DNA from: a bacterium
Lineage (GTDB): Bacteria; Verrucomicrobiota; Kiritimatiellia; CAIKKV01; CAIYGI01
DNA length: 64,000 nt
Assembly: GCA_025360745.1 (NCBI GenBank)
Contig: JANYBP010000033.1
Location: 1 to 64,000, forward strand
Direction: 5' to 3'
The notes beneath the pieces were generated by a model. That model made no database searches, had not been told where the DNA came from, and saw only the letters and a program-made list of their open reading frames with translations. Positions 22,943 through 31,382 of the stretch are shown piece after piece. A program made the position numbers and the translations under genes. Each line of letters starts with the position of its first letter. Positions within the stretch are counted from its first letter, which is position 1.

Positions 22943-25900
22943 ATGGAAATCGAGCGCAAACACTCCCTGGTCAGCGGAATCATCGAGACCTTTCTCAAGG
23001 GCAACCTGGCGATTCTGCTGATCATCATCTCGCTGGCCGCCGGTGCGGCCGCGCTCTTCCTGACGCCGCGCGAGGAAGAACCGCAAATCGTCGTGCCGCT
23101 GGCCGATGTCATGGTCATGTATCCCGGCGGGTCGGCCCAGGAAGTCGAACGCCTGGTTTCGTCGCGTCTGGAACGCATGCTTTACCAGATTGACGGCGTC
23201 GAATACGTGTATTCGATGTCGCGTCCCGGCATGGCCGTCGTGACCGTGCGTTTCAAGGTCGGTGAAGACCGCGAAAAAAGCCTGATCAAGCTGTACAACA
23301 AGATCTTCCAGAACATCGATCAGGCCACGCCCGGGATTGCCGGTTGGGTTGTCAAACCGATCGAGATAGACGACGTGCCGATCGTCAACGTGGCGCTCTA
23401 CAGCGGCCGTTACGACGAACACGCCCTTTATCGGGCGGGCGAGGAGGTTGTCGCCCGGCTCCAGCACATTCCCAACACCGGCAACATCACGCTGCACGGG
23501 GGACAACGCCGGGTGCTGCATGTTTATCTCGACATGGAACGGATCGCGGCCCACGGACTCTCACCGCTGGAAATCGCGGGCGCGCTCAAGGTCTCGAACG
23601 CGCAGACGGAAAGCGGCGGATTCGAGCAGGGCAACGCCTCCCTGCGCGTGGAAGCCGGCCCCTTCCTGCGGGACGCGTCCGAGATCAGCAACCTGATGGT
23701 GGGCACGCATGCGAACCGCCCGGTCTATCTGCGCGACGTGGCCCGGATCGAGGACGCGCCGGACGAACTCCAATCCTATACCCGCATCGGGTTCGCTGCC
23801 GCCGTCCATCAACCATCCTCCACCCTCAACCGTCCACCCTCCACCTCTTTTCCCGCCGTCACCATCGCCGTCGCCAAGAAGAAGGGCAGCAACGCGGTCT
23901 GGGTTTCACGCGAGGTGGAGCGAGCGCTCGAAGCCATGCGCGGCAGGATCGTCCCGGACGACATGCAGTTCCGCATCACGCGCAATTACGGCGAAACCGC
24001 CAACGACAAGGTCAACAGCCTGGTCGAAAGCCTGATCGAGGCCATTGTCACGGTAATCGTCTTGATCGCCGTGATCATGACCCTGCGGGTCAGTTTGATC
24101 GTGGCCCTGACCGTTCCCATCACCTATGCCTTGACCCTGCTGATCAACTACCTGGCCGGCTATACGATCAACCGCGTCACCCTTTTTGCGCTGATTCTCT
24201 CGCTGGGGCTGCTGGTGGACGACCCCATCGTGGCGGTGGAGAACATCTACCGCCATCTGACGATGCGCCGCTACCCCCGGTTACAGGCCATCGCCATGGC
24301 CATGAACGAGGTGCTGCCGCCCGTGATTCTGGCCACCCTGGCGGTGGTGGTCGCGTTCGTTCCGATGTTCTTCATCAGCGGCATGATGGGTCCTTACATG
24401 CGCCCGATGGCGCTCAATGTGCCGCTGGCCATGCTGGCTTCGATGCTGGTTTCCTTCGCCATCACACCCTGGTTGTCCAGCAAACTGCTGCGCGAAGAGA
24501 ACACGCACGAAACCTACGACGTCAAACAAACCGCCACCTATCGCGTTTACACCGCCATCCTGCGGCCCTTTGCCGATTCCCGCCGCAATGGCGCGCTGTT
24601 GCTGGCCGGCACGGCTGTTTTGTTCGCGCTTTCCCTGCTGCTGATTCCCACCGGCGGTGTGCCGCTCAAGATGCTGCCGTTCGACAACAAAAACGAGTTC
24701 CAGATGGTCGTGGACATGCCGGAGTCGACCACGCTGGAAACCACCGATGGCGTCGTGCGGGAGCTGGAAGACTACCTGCGCACGCTCCCCGAGGTGACCG
24801 ATTTCACCTCCACCGTGGGCGCCAGTTCGCCGATGGACTTCAACGGCCTGGTCCGGCATTACTACCTGCGCCAGGGCCCGCATGTGGCGGATATCCGGGT
24901 CAACCTGCTGCCTCGCAACCGCCGCAAAATGGACAGCCATTCCATCATCCTGCGCATACGCAACGATCTGGCGGCGATCGGCCGGCGCCGCAACGCGCGC
25001 ATCAAACTCGTCGAGGTCCCGCCGGGCCCGCCCGTGCTCTCCACGGTGGTCGCGGAGATCTATGGACAGCCGCGCCACGACTACCGGGAATTGACCGGCG
25101 CGGCGGAGTTGGTCAAGGCCCGCATGGAACAGGAAGCGGGCGTGGTTGATATTGACGACACGGTCGAGGCCGACCAGCGGAAATTGTTTTTCCGCGTCGA
25201 TCGCGAAAAGGCCGGCTTTGACGGCATTTCCACCGAAGATGTGACACAAACGCTGCTGCTGACGCTCAACGGTCTGCCCGGCGGCACGCTGCATGTTCCG
25301 GGGCAGCAGCATGAGGTGCCGATCGTCCTGCGGCTGCCGCGCGCGCATCGTTCGGATCCCGCGCTGTTGAAAAACATCGTCATCAAGGGGCGCGGCGGGC
25401 ACGCGGTGCAACTCGGGGAACTGGGCCGCTTTGAGGAAACGATCTACGACAAGACGATCTTCCATAAGAATCTGGAGCGTGTGGTCTACGTCACCGCGGA
25501 AATGGCCGGACGCGGGCCGGCCTATGCCGTGCTCAATCTCCAGTCCCACTTCGACAAGCACCCCCTGCCCGCCGGCCTGCGCATCGACTGGCGCGGCGAG
25601 GGCGAATGGAAGATTACGCTGGATGTCTTCCGGGATCTGGGCATCGCCTTCGCGGCGGCCCTGGTGGCGATCTACGTCCTGCTGGTCTACGAGACCGTGT
25701 CGTACATCCTGCCGGTGGTCATCATGATGTCCATCCCGCTGACCCTGATCGGCATCATGCCGGGCTTCTGGCTGCTCAACCTGATCGTCAACCGGCCCGT
25801 GGGCGGCTTCGGCAACCCGGTCTTTTTCACCGCCACGGCCATGATCGGCATGATCGCGCTGGCCGGCATCGTGGTCCGCAACGGGATCATCCTGGTGGAT

Positions 25901-26158
25901 TTCATCCGCAACGCCGTGGCGCGCGGCGCCACCCCGCGGGACGCGGTGTTCGAGGCCGGCGCGGTCCGCTTCCGCCCGATCTTCCTGACCGCCGGTGCGG
26001 CGCTGCTCGGGACCTGGCCCATCACGCTCGACCCGATTTTCAGCGGCCTGGCCTGGTCCATCATCTTCGGCTTGTTCGTCTCGACGGCTTTCACCTTGCT
26101 GATCATTCCAACCGTCTACATGCTGATTTACGGAAAGAAGGCGAAGCTGAAGGCATAA
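22943..26158 (+). CDS. RND-family efflux transporter (AcrB/HAE-like)
   Basis: The 1071-residue inner-membrane transporter has two repeated halves, each with a periplasmic loop and transmembrane block. Visible landmarks: TM1 with 'LAILLIIISLAAGAAALF', 'YPGGSAQEVERLVSSRLERM', TM4-region 'LILSLGLLVDDPIVAVENIY' (conserved acidic pair), second-half 'TATAMIGMIALAGIVVRNGI' followed by 'ILVDFIRNAVARGATP', and terminal 'FLTAGAALLGTWPI'. It is probably proton-driven. Between about residues 285 and 303 a Pro/Ser-rich insert ('VHQPSSTLNRPPSTS') interrupts a normally conserved stretch (see repeat feature). 'GGAG' precedes the ATG. Confidence 0.93.
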   Translation: MEIERKHSLVSGIIETFLKGNLAILLIIISLAAGAAALFLTPREEEPQIVVPLADVMVMYPGGSAQEVERLVSSRLERMLYQIDGVEYVYSMSRPGMAVVTVRFKVGEDREKSLIKLYNKIFQNIDQATPGIAGWVVKPIEIDDVPIVNVALYSGRYDEHALYRAGEEVVARLQHIPNTGNITLHGGQRRVLHVYLDMERIAAHGLSPLEIAGALKVSNAQTESGGFEQGNASLRVEAGPFLRDASEISNLMVGTHANRPVYLRDVARIEDAPDELQSYTRIGFAAAVHQPSSTLNRPPSTSFPAVTIAVAKKKGSNAVWVSREVERALEAMRGRIVPDDMQFRITRNYGETANDKVNSLVESLIEAIVTVIVLIAVIMTLRVSLIVALTVPITYALTLLINYLAGYTINRVTLFALILSLGLLVDDPIVAVENIYRHLTMRRYPRLQAIAMAMNEVLPPVILATLAVVVAFVPMFFISGMMGPYMRPMALNVPLAMLASMLVSFAITPWLSSKLLREENTHETYDVKQTATYRVYTAILRPFADSRRNGALLLAGTAVLFALSLLLIPTGGVPLKMLPFDNKNEFQMVVDMPESTTLETTDGVVRELEDYLRTLPEVTDFTSTVGASSPMDFNGLVRHYYLRQGPHVADIRVNLLPRNRRKMDSHSIILRIRNDLAAIGRRRNARIKLVEVPPGPPVLSTVVAEIYGQPRHDYRELTGAAELVKARMEQEAGVVDIDDTVEADQRKLFFRVDREKAGFDGISTEDVTQTLLLTLNGLPGGTLHVPGQQHEVPIVLRLPRAHRSDPALLKNIVIKGRGGHAVQLGELGRFEETIYDKTIFHKNLERVVYVTAEMAGRGPAYAVLNLQSHFDKHPLPAGLRIDWRGEGEWKITLDVFRDLGIAFAAALVAIYVLLVYETVSYILPVVIMMSIPLTLIGIMPGFWLLNLIVNRPVGGFGNPVFFTATAMIGMIALAGIVVRNGIILVDFIRNAVARGATPRDAVFEAGAVRFRPIFLTAGAALLGTWPITLDPIFSGLAWSIIFGLFVSTAFTLLIIPTVYMLIYGKKAKLKA
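23802..23847 (+). repeat. Low-complexity 'CCACCCTCCACC' repeat inserted in-frame in the RND gene
   Basis: About 46 bases of C-rich imperfect repeat ('CATCCTCCACCCTCAACC', 'GTCCACCCTCCACC') lie inside the transporter gene and are translated as Pro/Ser/Asn-rich sequence without breaking the frame. Flanking codons resume the usual family text ('FPAVTIAVAKKKGSNAV'). The composition is unlike the surrounding gene and resembles intergenic simple repeats. Confidence 0.65.
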
Positions 26159-26200
26159 AGGCCTTCGTACTCCCGGCCACTGAGGCGAACCACGGATTGT

Positions 26201-26218
26201 GCCTCATCGGGATGAGGC
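26201..26218 (+). other. Perfect 7-bp stem-loop after the RND gene
   Basis: 'GCCTCAT' and 'ATGAGGC' pair around a CGGG tetraloop in the 127-base gap between the RND gene and the next small gene. No U-run follows, so a terminator role is only possible. Confidence 0.4.
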
Positions 26219-26285
26219 GTATACCAAAGGGGCCGGGGTAAATGGCCCTGCTTTAACAAATCATTGGCATAATGATGCGGACGCT

Positions 26286-26741
26286 ATGAATAACACGGCC
26301 AAAGCTGTACCAGCGGCGAGCGGATCCACGAAAATACGGAACCGCAGGACGGTCCTGCCTTTACTCGCCGCGGCCGTGCTGCTTGTCGCCTGCTTGCTGG
26401 CCATCGTCATCAAACCGCAAATTTTTGGTTTCGCGGCGGATGTCCCTCCGGTGAATTTGGCGGGCAGGTGGAGCGTGTCCACTGCGGCAGGACAAAATGG
26501 GCGTGTCATGACCCTGGCGCAGAATGGCGAGGCGCTGGAAGGAGAGGTTGAGGGCGCCGGCGCCGTTGCCGGCGAGGTCAAGGGCAATCGCGTCAAATTG
26601 TGGCTGCAGGCCGACAACACGACGATGGGCAGCGGGACGGCGCATGGCGACCTCATCGAAGGCGCCTATTCGTGCACGGAAGAAGGCGCCGGCAAGTGGC
26701 AGGCCACACGCCTCCGCGAGCAGGATCAAGCAGCGGAGTGA
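26286..26741 (+). CDS. Unknown membrane-anchored exported protein
   Basis: The 151-residue protein has a basic N-terminus, one hydrophobic segment ('TVLPLLAAAVLLVACLLAIV', about 24-43) and an extracytoplasmic domain with alternating strand pattern ('VNLAGRWSVSTAAGQNGRVM', 'GEVKGNRVKLWLQ', 'GDLIEGAYSC'). This looks like a small beta-sandwich or lipocalin-like sheet repeating a 'G-x-V' motif. The Cys inside the hydrophobic stretch is not a convincing lipobox. The ATG at 26286 gives the anchor directly; the track extension crosses the upstream hairpin. Function unknown. Confidence 0.65.
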   Translation: MNNTAKAVPAASGSTKIRNRRTVLPLLAAAVLLVACLLAIVIKPQIFGFAADVPPVNLAGRWSVSTAAGQNGRVMTLAQNGEALEGEVEGAGAVAGEVKGNRVKLWLQADNTTMGSGTAHGDLIEGAYSCTEEGAGKWQATRLREQDQAAE

Positions 26742-26851
26742 ATCCGGCTCAGCTTCTCGGCCTGTCCCCTTTTCGAGGCGGGCGGCGTATACTTACCAAG
26801 AGGCCGTGTGGCGGCTGAAAGACTATTAACAACTTGGAAGGAATGCCGTTT

Positions 26852-27673
26852 ATGGATACGTATTGGGGATGCAAAAGCGCGGCTCACACGAATTCCGCCA
26901 ACTTCAGGGTCACTCCTGGCAAGGCCTTGGCGCTGTTTTTGAGCCTGGCCGTACTGGCTCCATCCGACACATGGGCCGGGCCACCGTTCGTCACGGACGA
27001 TCCCGAAACGGTCGAGTTCCAGCATGGGGAATTCTATACCGCCTTCCAGTATGCGAACAACAAGGAGGAGCAGGAAGCGATCCTGCCGCAGTTCGAATTG
27101 AATTACGGCGTGATATCGGACGTGCAATTGCACCTGCTTGTTCCGTTTGCGCTGGTCCACCCGAACGGCGGGCCAACCGAGTACGGTCGGGGTGACACTG
27201 AACTAGGCATAAAATACCGTTTGATCCATGAGGATCAGGCGACTCCGCAAATCGGCATTTTCCCAATCGTGCATCTGCCCACGGGCGATAGCGACCGCGA
27301 TCTCGGGTCCGGTCATGTGCCGGTGTTCATCCCGCTCTGGGTTCAAAAAAGTTATGGCCCATGGACTACCTACGGCGGCGGCGGTTACTGGTTCAATCCG
27401 GGCGATGGCAACCGGAATTTTTGGCAGTTTGGCTGGCTGGTGCAGCGGAAGATTTCCGAAGCCCTGACCCTGGGCGCGGAAATCTTTCACTTTGGCAAGG
27501 ATGAGGATGGTGGACGGGACCGGACCGGTTACAACCTCGGCGGCATCTTAAACCTGAGCGATGACCACCATATTCTCTTCTCTGTCGGCCGCGACTTCGC
27601 AGGCGATAATAGGTTCGCGGCCTATTTGGGCTACCAATGGACTTTTGGACCGCAGGAAGAGGCGCGAAAGTAG
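26852..27673 (+). CDS. Putative outer-membrane beta-barrel protein
   Basis: The 273-residue protein has a signal peptide ('ALALFLSLAVLAPSDTWAGP') and a mature part of alternating, aromatic-rich strands ending in an aromatic-containing C-terminal strand ('AAYLGYQWTFG'). 'GPPFVTDDPETVEFQHGEFY' and 'LGIKYRLIHE' resemble the transporter family annotated as phenol MetA-pathway outer-membrane proteins (PF13557-like). No substrate can be assigned. The ATG at 26852 is placed about ten bases after 'GGAAGGA'. The gene probably shares a unit with the downstream membrane protein. Confidence 0.7.
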   Translation: MDTYWGCKSAAHTNSANFRVTPGKALALFLSLAVLAPSDTWAGPPFVTDDPETVEFQHGEFYTAFQYANNKEEQEAILPQFELNYGVISDVQLHLLVPFALVHPNGGPTEYGRGDTELGIKYRLIHEDQATPQIGIFPIVHLPTGDSDRDLGSGHVPVFIPLWVQKSYGPWTTYGGGGYWFNPGDGNRNFWQFGWLVQRKISEALTLGAEIFHFGKDEDGGRDRTGYNLGGILNLSDDHHILFSVGRDFAGDNRFAAYLGYQWTFGPQEEARK

Positions 27674-27712
27674 TCACTGGTTATTGAATAATCGCAAATT
27701 AGAAAGGTTCCC

Positions 27713-28393
27713 ATGAACGAAGCGCAATTTACCCATGGAATACAAAAGGCCCTGGAAGTCTGGGGGTTGCAGAATATGTGCGACCTGGCCATTTTAGGCG
27801 GTTTCGCGGCTCTGGGGCTGGTCGCCGGCCGTGTCTACCTGGAAATGCTGAAGCGCAGGCTGACCCTGCGGGTGGCCAGCGAGATGTGGGCCAGCCTGAC
27901 GGATCTGGTCGTCGATACCCTGTTGATCGGCGTCGCGCTGGCGGGCATTCTGGTGACGAACATGGACATCATGGCCGACATCAAGATCGGCCTGCCCTTC
28001 GTTCCTTTCGGCTTCCTGATGCTGGCCATCGCGCTGGTGGTGCGGCTGTTTCATAACGGCTGCGCCGTCGGTTCGAAAGCCTGGTGCGTGGCGCTGGCGC
28101 TGCTGGTAATCGGCTGCCTTTCGAACTGGTTTGGCTTCACCTTCGTGATGGAAGGCGCCGGCGACGAGTATCTGGAACTCCATCCGGCGGCGGCGGCCTT
28201 CTGGAACGGATTGGAACACATGCGTTCCAATCAGAACCCCGACCTGGCGATGGCGACCTTTGTCTGGGCCTGCCCCGGCTTCCTGCTGGTCTTCGTCTGG
28301 GCCGTCGTGGCGGGCGCGCTGCGCGCCGTGCGCTGGGCGAAAAATCAACCCGCCGAAACGGCGGCCGCCAACGGAAACCAGCATGGCGCATAA
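27713..28393 (+). CDS. Five-helix integral membrane protein, unknown function
   Basis: The 226-residue protein has five clear hydrophobic helices: 'DLAILGGFAALGLVAGRVY', 'DLVVDTLLIGVALAGILVT', 'VPFGFLMLAIALVVRLF', 'WCVALALLVIGCLSNWFGF' and 'FVWACPGFLLVFVWAVVAGA'. Several Cys and His residues lie in or near helices. 'AAAGG' sits five bases before the ATG. It overlaps the following ferredoxin gene by 11 bases, so the two are probably made together; a membrane electron-transfer role is conceivable but unproven. I do not recognise the family. Confidence 0.7.
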   Translation: MNEAQFTHGIQKALEVWGLQNMCDLAILGGFAALGLVAGRVYLEMLKRRLTLRVASEMWASLTDLVVDTLLIGVALAGILVTNMDIMADIKIGLPFVPFGFLMLAIALVVRLFHNGCAVGSKAWCVALALLVIGCLSNWFGFTFVMEGAGDEYLELHPAAAAFWNGLEHMRSNQNPDLAMATFVWACPGFLLVFVWAVVAGALRAVRWAKNQPAETAAANGNQHGA

Positions 28394-28622
28394 CGCGGCA
28401 ATCCCGGCCGTCGCCTTTCGTCTCGATGCCGGCCAATGCGTGGGCTGCGCCGTCTGCGCGGACGCCTGTCCCGAGCGCGCCCTGGTCATGGGATCGTCGG
28501 AACTACGTCCCGTTTGGATCGCGGCGCGCTGCACCAACTGCGGCATCTGCGAAGCGGAATGCCCGACCGCCGCGATTCGCCTGGCGTTCAGCGGTTTACG
28601 CCGCGCCACGGCCCGGTCGTAA
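28383..28622 (+). CDS. 2[4Fe-4S] ferredoxin-like protein
   Basis: The 79-residue protein carries two complete cluster motifs: 'CVGCAVCADACPERAL' and 'CTNCGICEAECPTAAI' (CxxCxxCxxxCP twice). This predicts two low-potential [4Fe-4S] clusters and a soluble electron-carrier role. The ATG at 28383 lies inside the end of the membrane-protein gene (11-base overlap). The track extension upstream is a shadow of that gene. Possible partners include the overlapping membrane protein and NifJ 26 kb away. Confidence 0.88.
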   Translation: MAHNAAIPAVAFRLDAGQCVGCAVCADACPERALVMGSSELRPVWIAARCTNCGICEAECPTAAIRLAFSGLRRATARS

Positions 28623-28627
28623 CGCTA

Positions 28628-29554
28628 CTATGCTTGGCTTGGCGGCGGCGAGTGACTTCCCAACAGTTCGGTGTCTCCGCATCCGAGGATCTCGGGTTCC
28701 AGGGTGCTGTGTGAAATCTTCCAGCGCGAATGCAAGCGGCCGCGAACTTTGCGCATGACGGGTTCCAGTTTCGACAACGGCCCGTCTTCCACGCGCAGAT
28801 GCGCCGTCAAGATGCGGTGCTCCGGCCGCAGTTCCCAGACATGCACATGATGCAGATCGCAGCCGGGCGCGGTCTGCTGCACATCCCGGCGAAGTTCTTC
28901 AAGGTCGAGTCCCTCCGGCGTTCCTTCCAGCAGGACGTGCATCGCAACGCGCACCAGCCGCCAGCCGCTGACAAGCACCAGCACAATCACGAGGATCGAA
29001 ACGATCGGATCGAGATAAGGCCCGTATTTCCAAGCCGACAGGAGCGCCGCGATCACCACGGCCACCGACGAGAGGGTGTCCTGCATCAGATGCAGGAAGG
29101 CCGCCCGCATATTCAAATCGCCGTGGCTATGTCCTTTCAACAGCAGCACCGAAAAAAGATTGGCGAACAGCCCGACCATCGCCACCGCCAGCATGACTCC
29201 GCTCAGAATCGGCGACGGATGCATCAACCTGTATATCGCCGACCGGATGATCAGCGTGCCCACGACCAGGATGGTGGCGCTGTTGAAAAGGGCGGCCATG
29301 ACCTCGACGCGACCCAGGCCATAGGTGTGCCGGTGCGAGGGCGGGCGTCTTCCCAGCCGCCGCGCCGCATAGGCGATGATCAGGGCGATGACATCGCTGA
29401 GGTTGTGAACGGCGTCCGAAAGCAATGCCAGACTGCCCGAAATCAGCCCTCCGGCAAATTCGGCGATCACGATCAGGACGTTAAGCGCGATTGCGCCGAT
29501 CAGCCGGACTTCCAGCCCCCTGGATTCGCCGGCATGTGAATGATGATCATGCAT
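28628..29554 (-). CDS. Cation diffusion facilitator family metal exporter
   Basis: The 308-residue protein matches CzcD/ZitB-type CDF transporters that export Zn2+ or similar ions by proton antiport. It has a His-rich N-terminus ('MHDHHSHAG'), TM2 'LLSDAVHNLSDVIALIIAYA' and TM5 'LHLMQDTLSSVAVVIAALLS' with paired H-x-x-x-D sites, a His-containing loop ('KGHSHGDLNMRA') and a C-terminal cytoplasmic domain ('DLHHVHVWELRPEHRILTAH'). It is convergent with the ferredoxin gene, five bases away. Which metal it prefers is not decidable. Confidence 0.92.
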   Translation of the reverse strand: MHDHHSHAGESRGLEVRLIGAIALNVLIVIAEFAGGLISGSLALLSDAVHNLSDVIALIIAYAARRLGRRPPSHRHTYGLGRVEVMAALFNSATILVVGTLIIRSAIYRLMHPSPILSGVMLAVAMVGLFANLFSVLLLKGHSHGDLNMRAAFLHLMQDTLSSVAVVIAALLSAWKYGPYLDPIVSILVIVLVLVSGWRLVRVAMHVLLEGTPEGLDLEELRRDVQQTAPGCDLHHVHVWELRPEHRILTAHLRVEDGPLSKLEPVMRKVRGRLHSRWKISHSTLEPEILGCGDTELLGSHSPPPSQA

Positions 29555-29687
29555 AAGTTCTTGCCCGCCTTATCAGCCTTTGCCCGCCACGCCGATGCCA
29601 CCGTTTGCGAGCAATTTCCGGTTTCGTTTGACGTCCGCCTGCGCCACTTCAAGCTAATTCGGCCTGGGGAAAGGGCGGGTGCGGGAA

Positions 29688-29900
29688 TCAGTCTGCGTCG
29701 GCGCCCCAGCGGTTGAAATAGGCGCGCTGCTCGAAGGGCTGGCGGTCGCGCTGCACACCCGGTTCGACCGGCACGCCGAGCGGCATCAGAATGCGCACCG
29801 TACGCCCCGGCGGCACTCCGAGCAGCGCGCCGATCTTCTCCGCGCGCCCTTCCATGCGCAGTGCGCCGTCGAGCCACACGGAAGCGTAACCGATTAAACC
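29688..29900 (-). pseudogene. 3' remnant of a nitroreductase-family gene
   Basis: About 70 codons match only the C-terminal part of FMN-dependent nitroreductases: 'GYASVWLDGALRMEGRAEKI', 'GALLGVPPGRTVRILMPLGV' and 'PFEQRAYFNRWG'. The frame reads back to the rplT stop with no start codon in the expected position and no N-terminal FMN-binding part. The first recognisable residues overlap the last bases of rplT. The rest of the gene was probably lost in a deletion or rearrangement joining it to the ribosomal operon. Confidence 0.7.
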
Positions 29901-30250
29901 AAGGCGGCCTTGGCCTTGCCGACAATCGTCTTGAAGCCCTCGGGATCGGCGATGGCGATTTCGGAAAGCATCTTGCGGTTCAGCTTGATGCCCGCCTTGG
30001 TCAATCCATCGATCATGCGGCTGTAGGTCAAGCCCTCGGCGCGGCAGGCGGCCGACACGCGCACCGTCCAGAGTTGCCGGTAGGAGCGCTTCTTAAGTTT
30101 GCGATGCTGCGTCGCCATCACCATGGCGCGATCGACGGCTTCGGTCGCCTGGCGGAACAAACGATGCCGGGCGCCGCGGAATCCCTTGGCGAGTGTCAAC
30201 CGGCGGGCGCGGCGCTTCCGCGAGGCCGGCGCATTAGTGGCTCTTGGCAT
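29894..30250 (-). CDS. rplT: 50S ribosomal protein L20
   Basis: The 118-residue basic protein is a standard L20: N-terminal extension 'RKRRARRLTLAKGFRGARHR', core 'ATQHRKLKKRSYRQLWTVRV' and 'GIKLNRKMLSEIAI'. It binds 23S rRNA early in large-subunit assembly. It is last in the canonical thrS-infC-rpmI-rplT order. Its stop is embedded in a nitroreductase remnant, marking a rearrangement at the operon's 3' edge. Confidence 0.97.
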   Translation of the reverse strand: MPRATNAPASRKRRARRLTLAKGFRGARHRLFRQATEAVDRAMVMATQHRKLKKRSYRQLWTVRVSAACRAEGLTYSRMIDGLTKAGIKLNRKMLSEIAIADPEGFKTIVGKAKAALV

Positions 30251-30280
30251 TTAAATCTCGTCCTCTCTCTAAACGTTACG

Positions 30281-30475
30281 TCAGACGGTCAACAGGCTGC
30301 GCATGCGTTTCGACTCGACGCCGTCCAAAACGCCCCCGGCCCGCAGATGGCGCTTGCGCTTGCGGCTCTTGCCGCTCAGCAAGTGGCCGCGTCCGCCCTT
30401 CATGTAAACCAGTTTGCCCGTGGAGGTCAGCTTGATACGTTTCGCCGCGGCCTTTTTAGTTTTCTTCTTCGGCAT
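30281..30475 (-). CDS. rpmI: 50S ribosomal protein L35
   Basis: The 64-residue protein is a normal L35 ('MPKKKTKKAAAKRIKLTSTG', 'HLLSGKSRKRKRHLR'). The ATG at 30475 is the family start; the track's 17 extra codons are untranslated leader. It sits between infC (108 bases upstream) and rplT (30 bases downstream). Confidence 0.96.
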   Translation of the reverse strand: MPKKKTKKAAAKRIKLTSTGKLVYMKGGRGHLLSGKSRKRKRHLRAGGVLDGVESKRMRSLLTV

Positions 30476-30583
30476 AACAATTCCCTTCAATCGGGGCTGT
30501 GTCCTTTCAGGCGACCACAGCCGCATGCGTCCCGCAAAGAATTCAAATTAGCGTAAACCGGCCGGCTTGTCCAGCGCTTGGTT

Positions 30584-31369
30584 TTACGCCTCGGGCGCGC
30601 CGCCCGGCGCTGCCGGAGCGGAGTCTGGAACCGGCGCGACGGCCGGCGCCGGATTCGCATCTGACGGAACGGGCTTGACCGGCGCAACGTTCGGAACCGC
30701 GGTCACGACCTGATTCGGCGCCGGTTTGGGCGCGGGCGTCACAACGCGAGCCCCCGCCTTGTTCGGAATCGCCAGCGGATTCATGGGCGCGGCGCCCGGC
30801 TCTGACGCGCGAGCCTGCGCCGGAGCGGAGGCCTGACTGCCGCCATGTTTCGCGGATTTCGACCCGATGATGGCGATCAGGCTGTTGCCCATCATCTTGG
30901 GCGCCATGTCCACGACGCAGACATCGCGGCAGGCGGTCAGGACCTGATTGATCAGGTCGAAACCGAGTTCGCGATGCGCGTTTTCACGGCCGCGGAAGTA
31001 GAGCGATATCTTGACCTTGTCGCCGTCCTGCAGAAACGCGCGGATCTGCTTCATCTTGGTTTCGAGGTCGTGAGCGCCCGTATTGGCGTGAAGCTTGACC
31101 TCCTTGAGTTCCGCCGCGTGCTGTTTCTTGCGCGCTTCGCGCTCCTGACGGCTGGTTTCGTACTTGAACTTGCCGTAGTCCATGATCCGGCAGACCGGCG
31201 GGTCCGCGTTGGCGGCGATTTCGACCAGATCGAGGCCGGTTTTGCGCGCCATGGCCAGCGCTTCGTTGGTTCCCACGATGCCGCTCATGTTGCCCTGGGC
31301 ATCGATCAGACGGACCTGGGGGACGCGAATGCGGTGATTCACGCGAACGAATGACGTAGTCGTACGAAT
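30584..31369 (-). CDS. infC: Translation initiation factor IF-3 with C-terminal disordered tail
   Basis: IF-3 prevents premature subunit joining and checks initiator tRNA/start-codon pairing. The N-domain ('VNHRIRVPQVRLIDAQGN', 'ALAMARKTGLDLVEIA', 'CRIMDYGKFKYE') and C-domain ('HDLETKMKQIRAFLQDGDKV', 'GRENAHRELGFDLI') are complete by about residue 170. The remaining roughly 85 residues are Pro/Ala-rich and presumably disordered; Myxococcus IF-3 is a known case of an extended tail. The proposed start is ATT at 31369, seven bases after 'GAGGAG'. A rare ATT/ATC start is the hallmark of infC autoregulation in other bacteria. The track start (TTG, 31384) overlaps the thrS stop. Confidence 0.93.
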   Translation of the reverse strand: MRTTTSFVRVNHRIRVPQVRLIDAQGNMSGIVGTNEALAMARKTGLDLVEIAANADPPVCRIMDYGKFKYETSRQEREARKKQHAAELKEVKLHANTGAHDLETKMKQIRAFLQDGDKVKISLYFRGRENAHRELGFDLINQVLTACRDVCVVDMAPKMMGNSLIAIIGSKSAKHGGSQASAPAQARASEPGAAPMNPLAIPNKAGARVVTPAPKPAPNQVVTAVPNVAPVKPVPSDANPAPAVAPVPDSAPAAPGGAPEA

Positions 31370-31376
31370 AGCTGGT

Positions 31377-31382
31377 CTCCTC
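31377..31382 (-). promoter_or_regulatory. Ribosome binding site of infC overlapping the thrS stop
   Basis: On the minus strand 'TTGAGGAGACCAGCTATT' shows the thrS stop TGA merging into GAGGAG, then a seven-base gap to the ATT codon. This placement argues for ATT as the infC start and for translational coupling with thrS. Confidence 0.7.
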
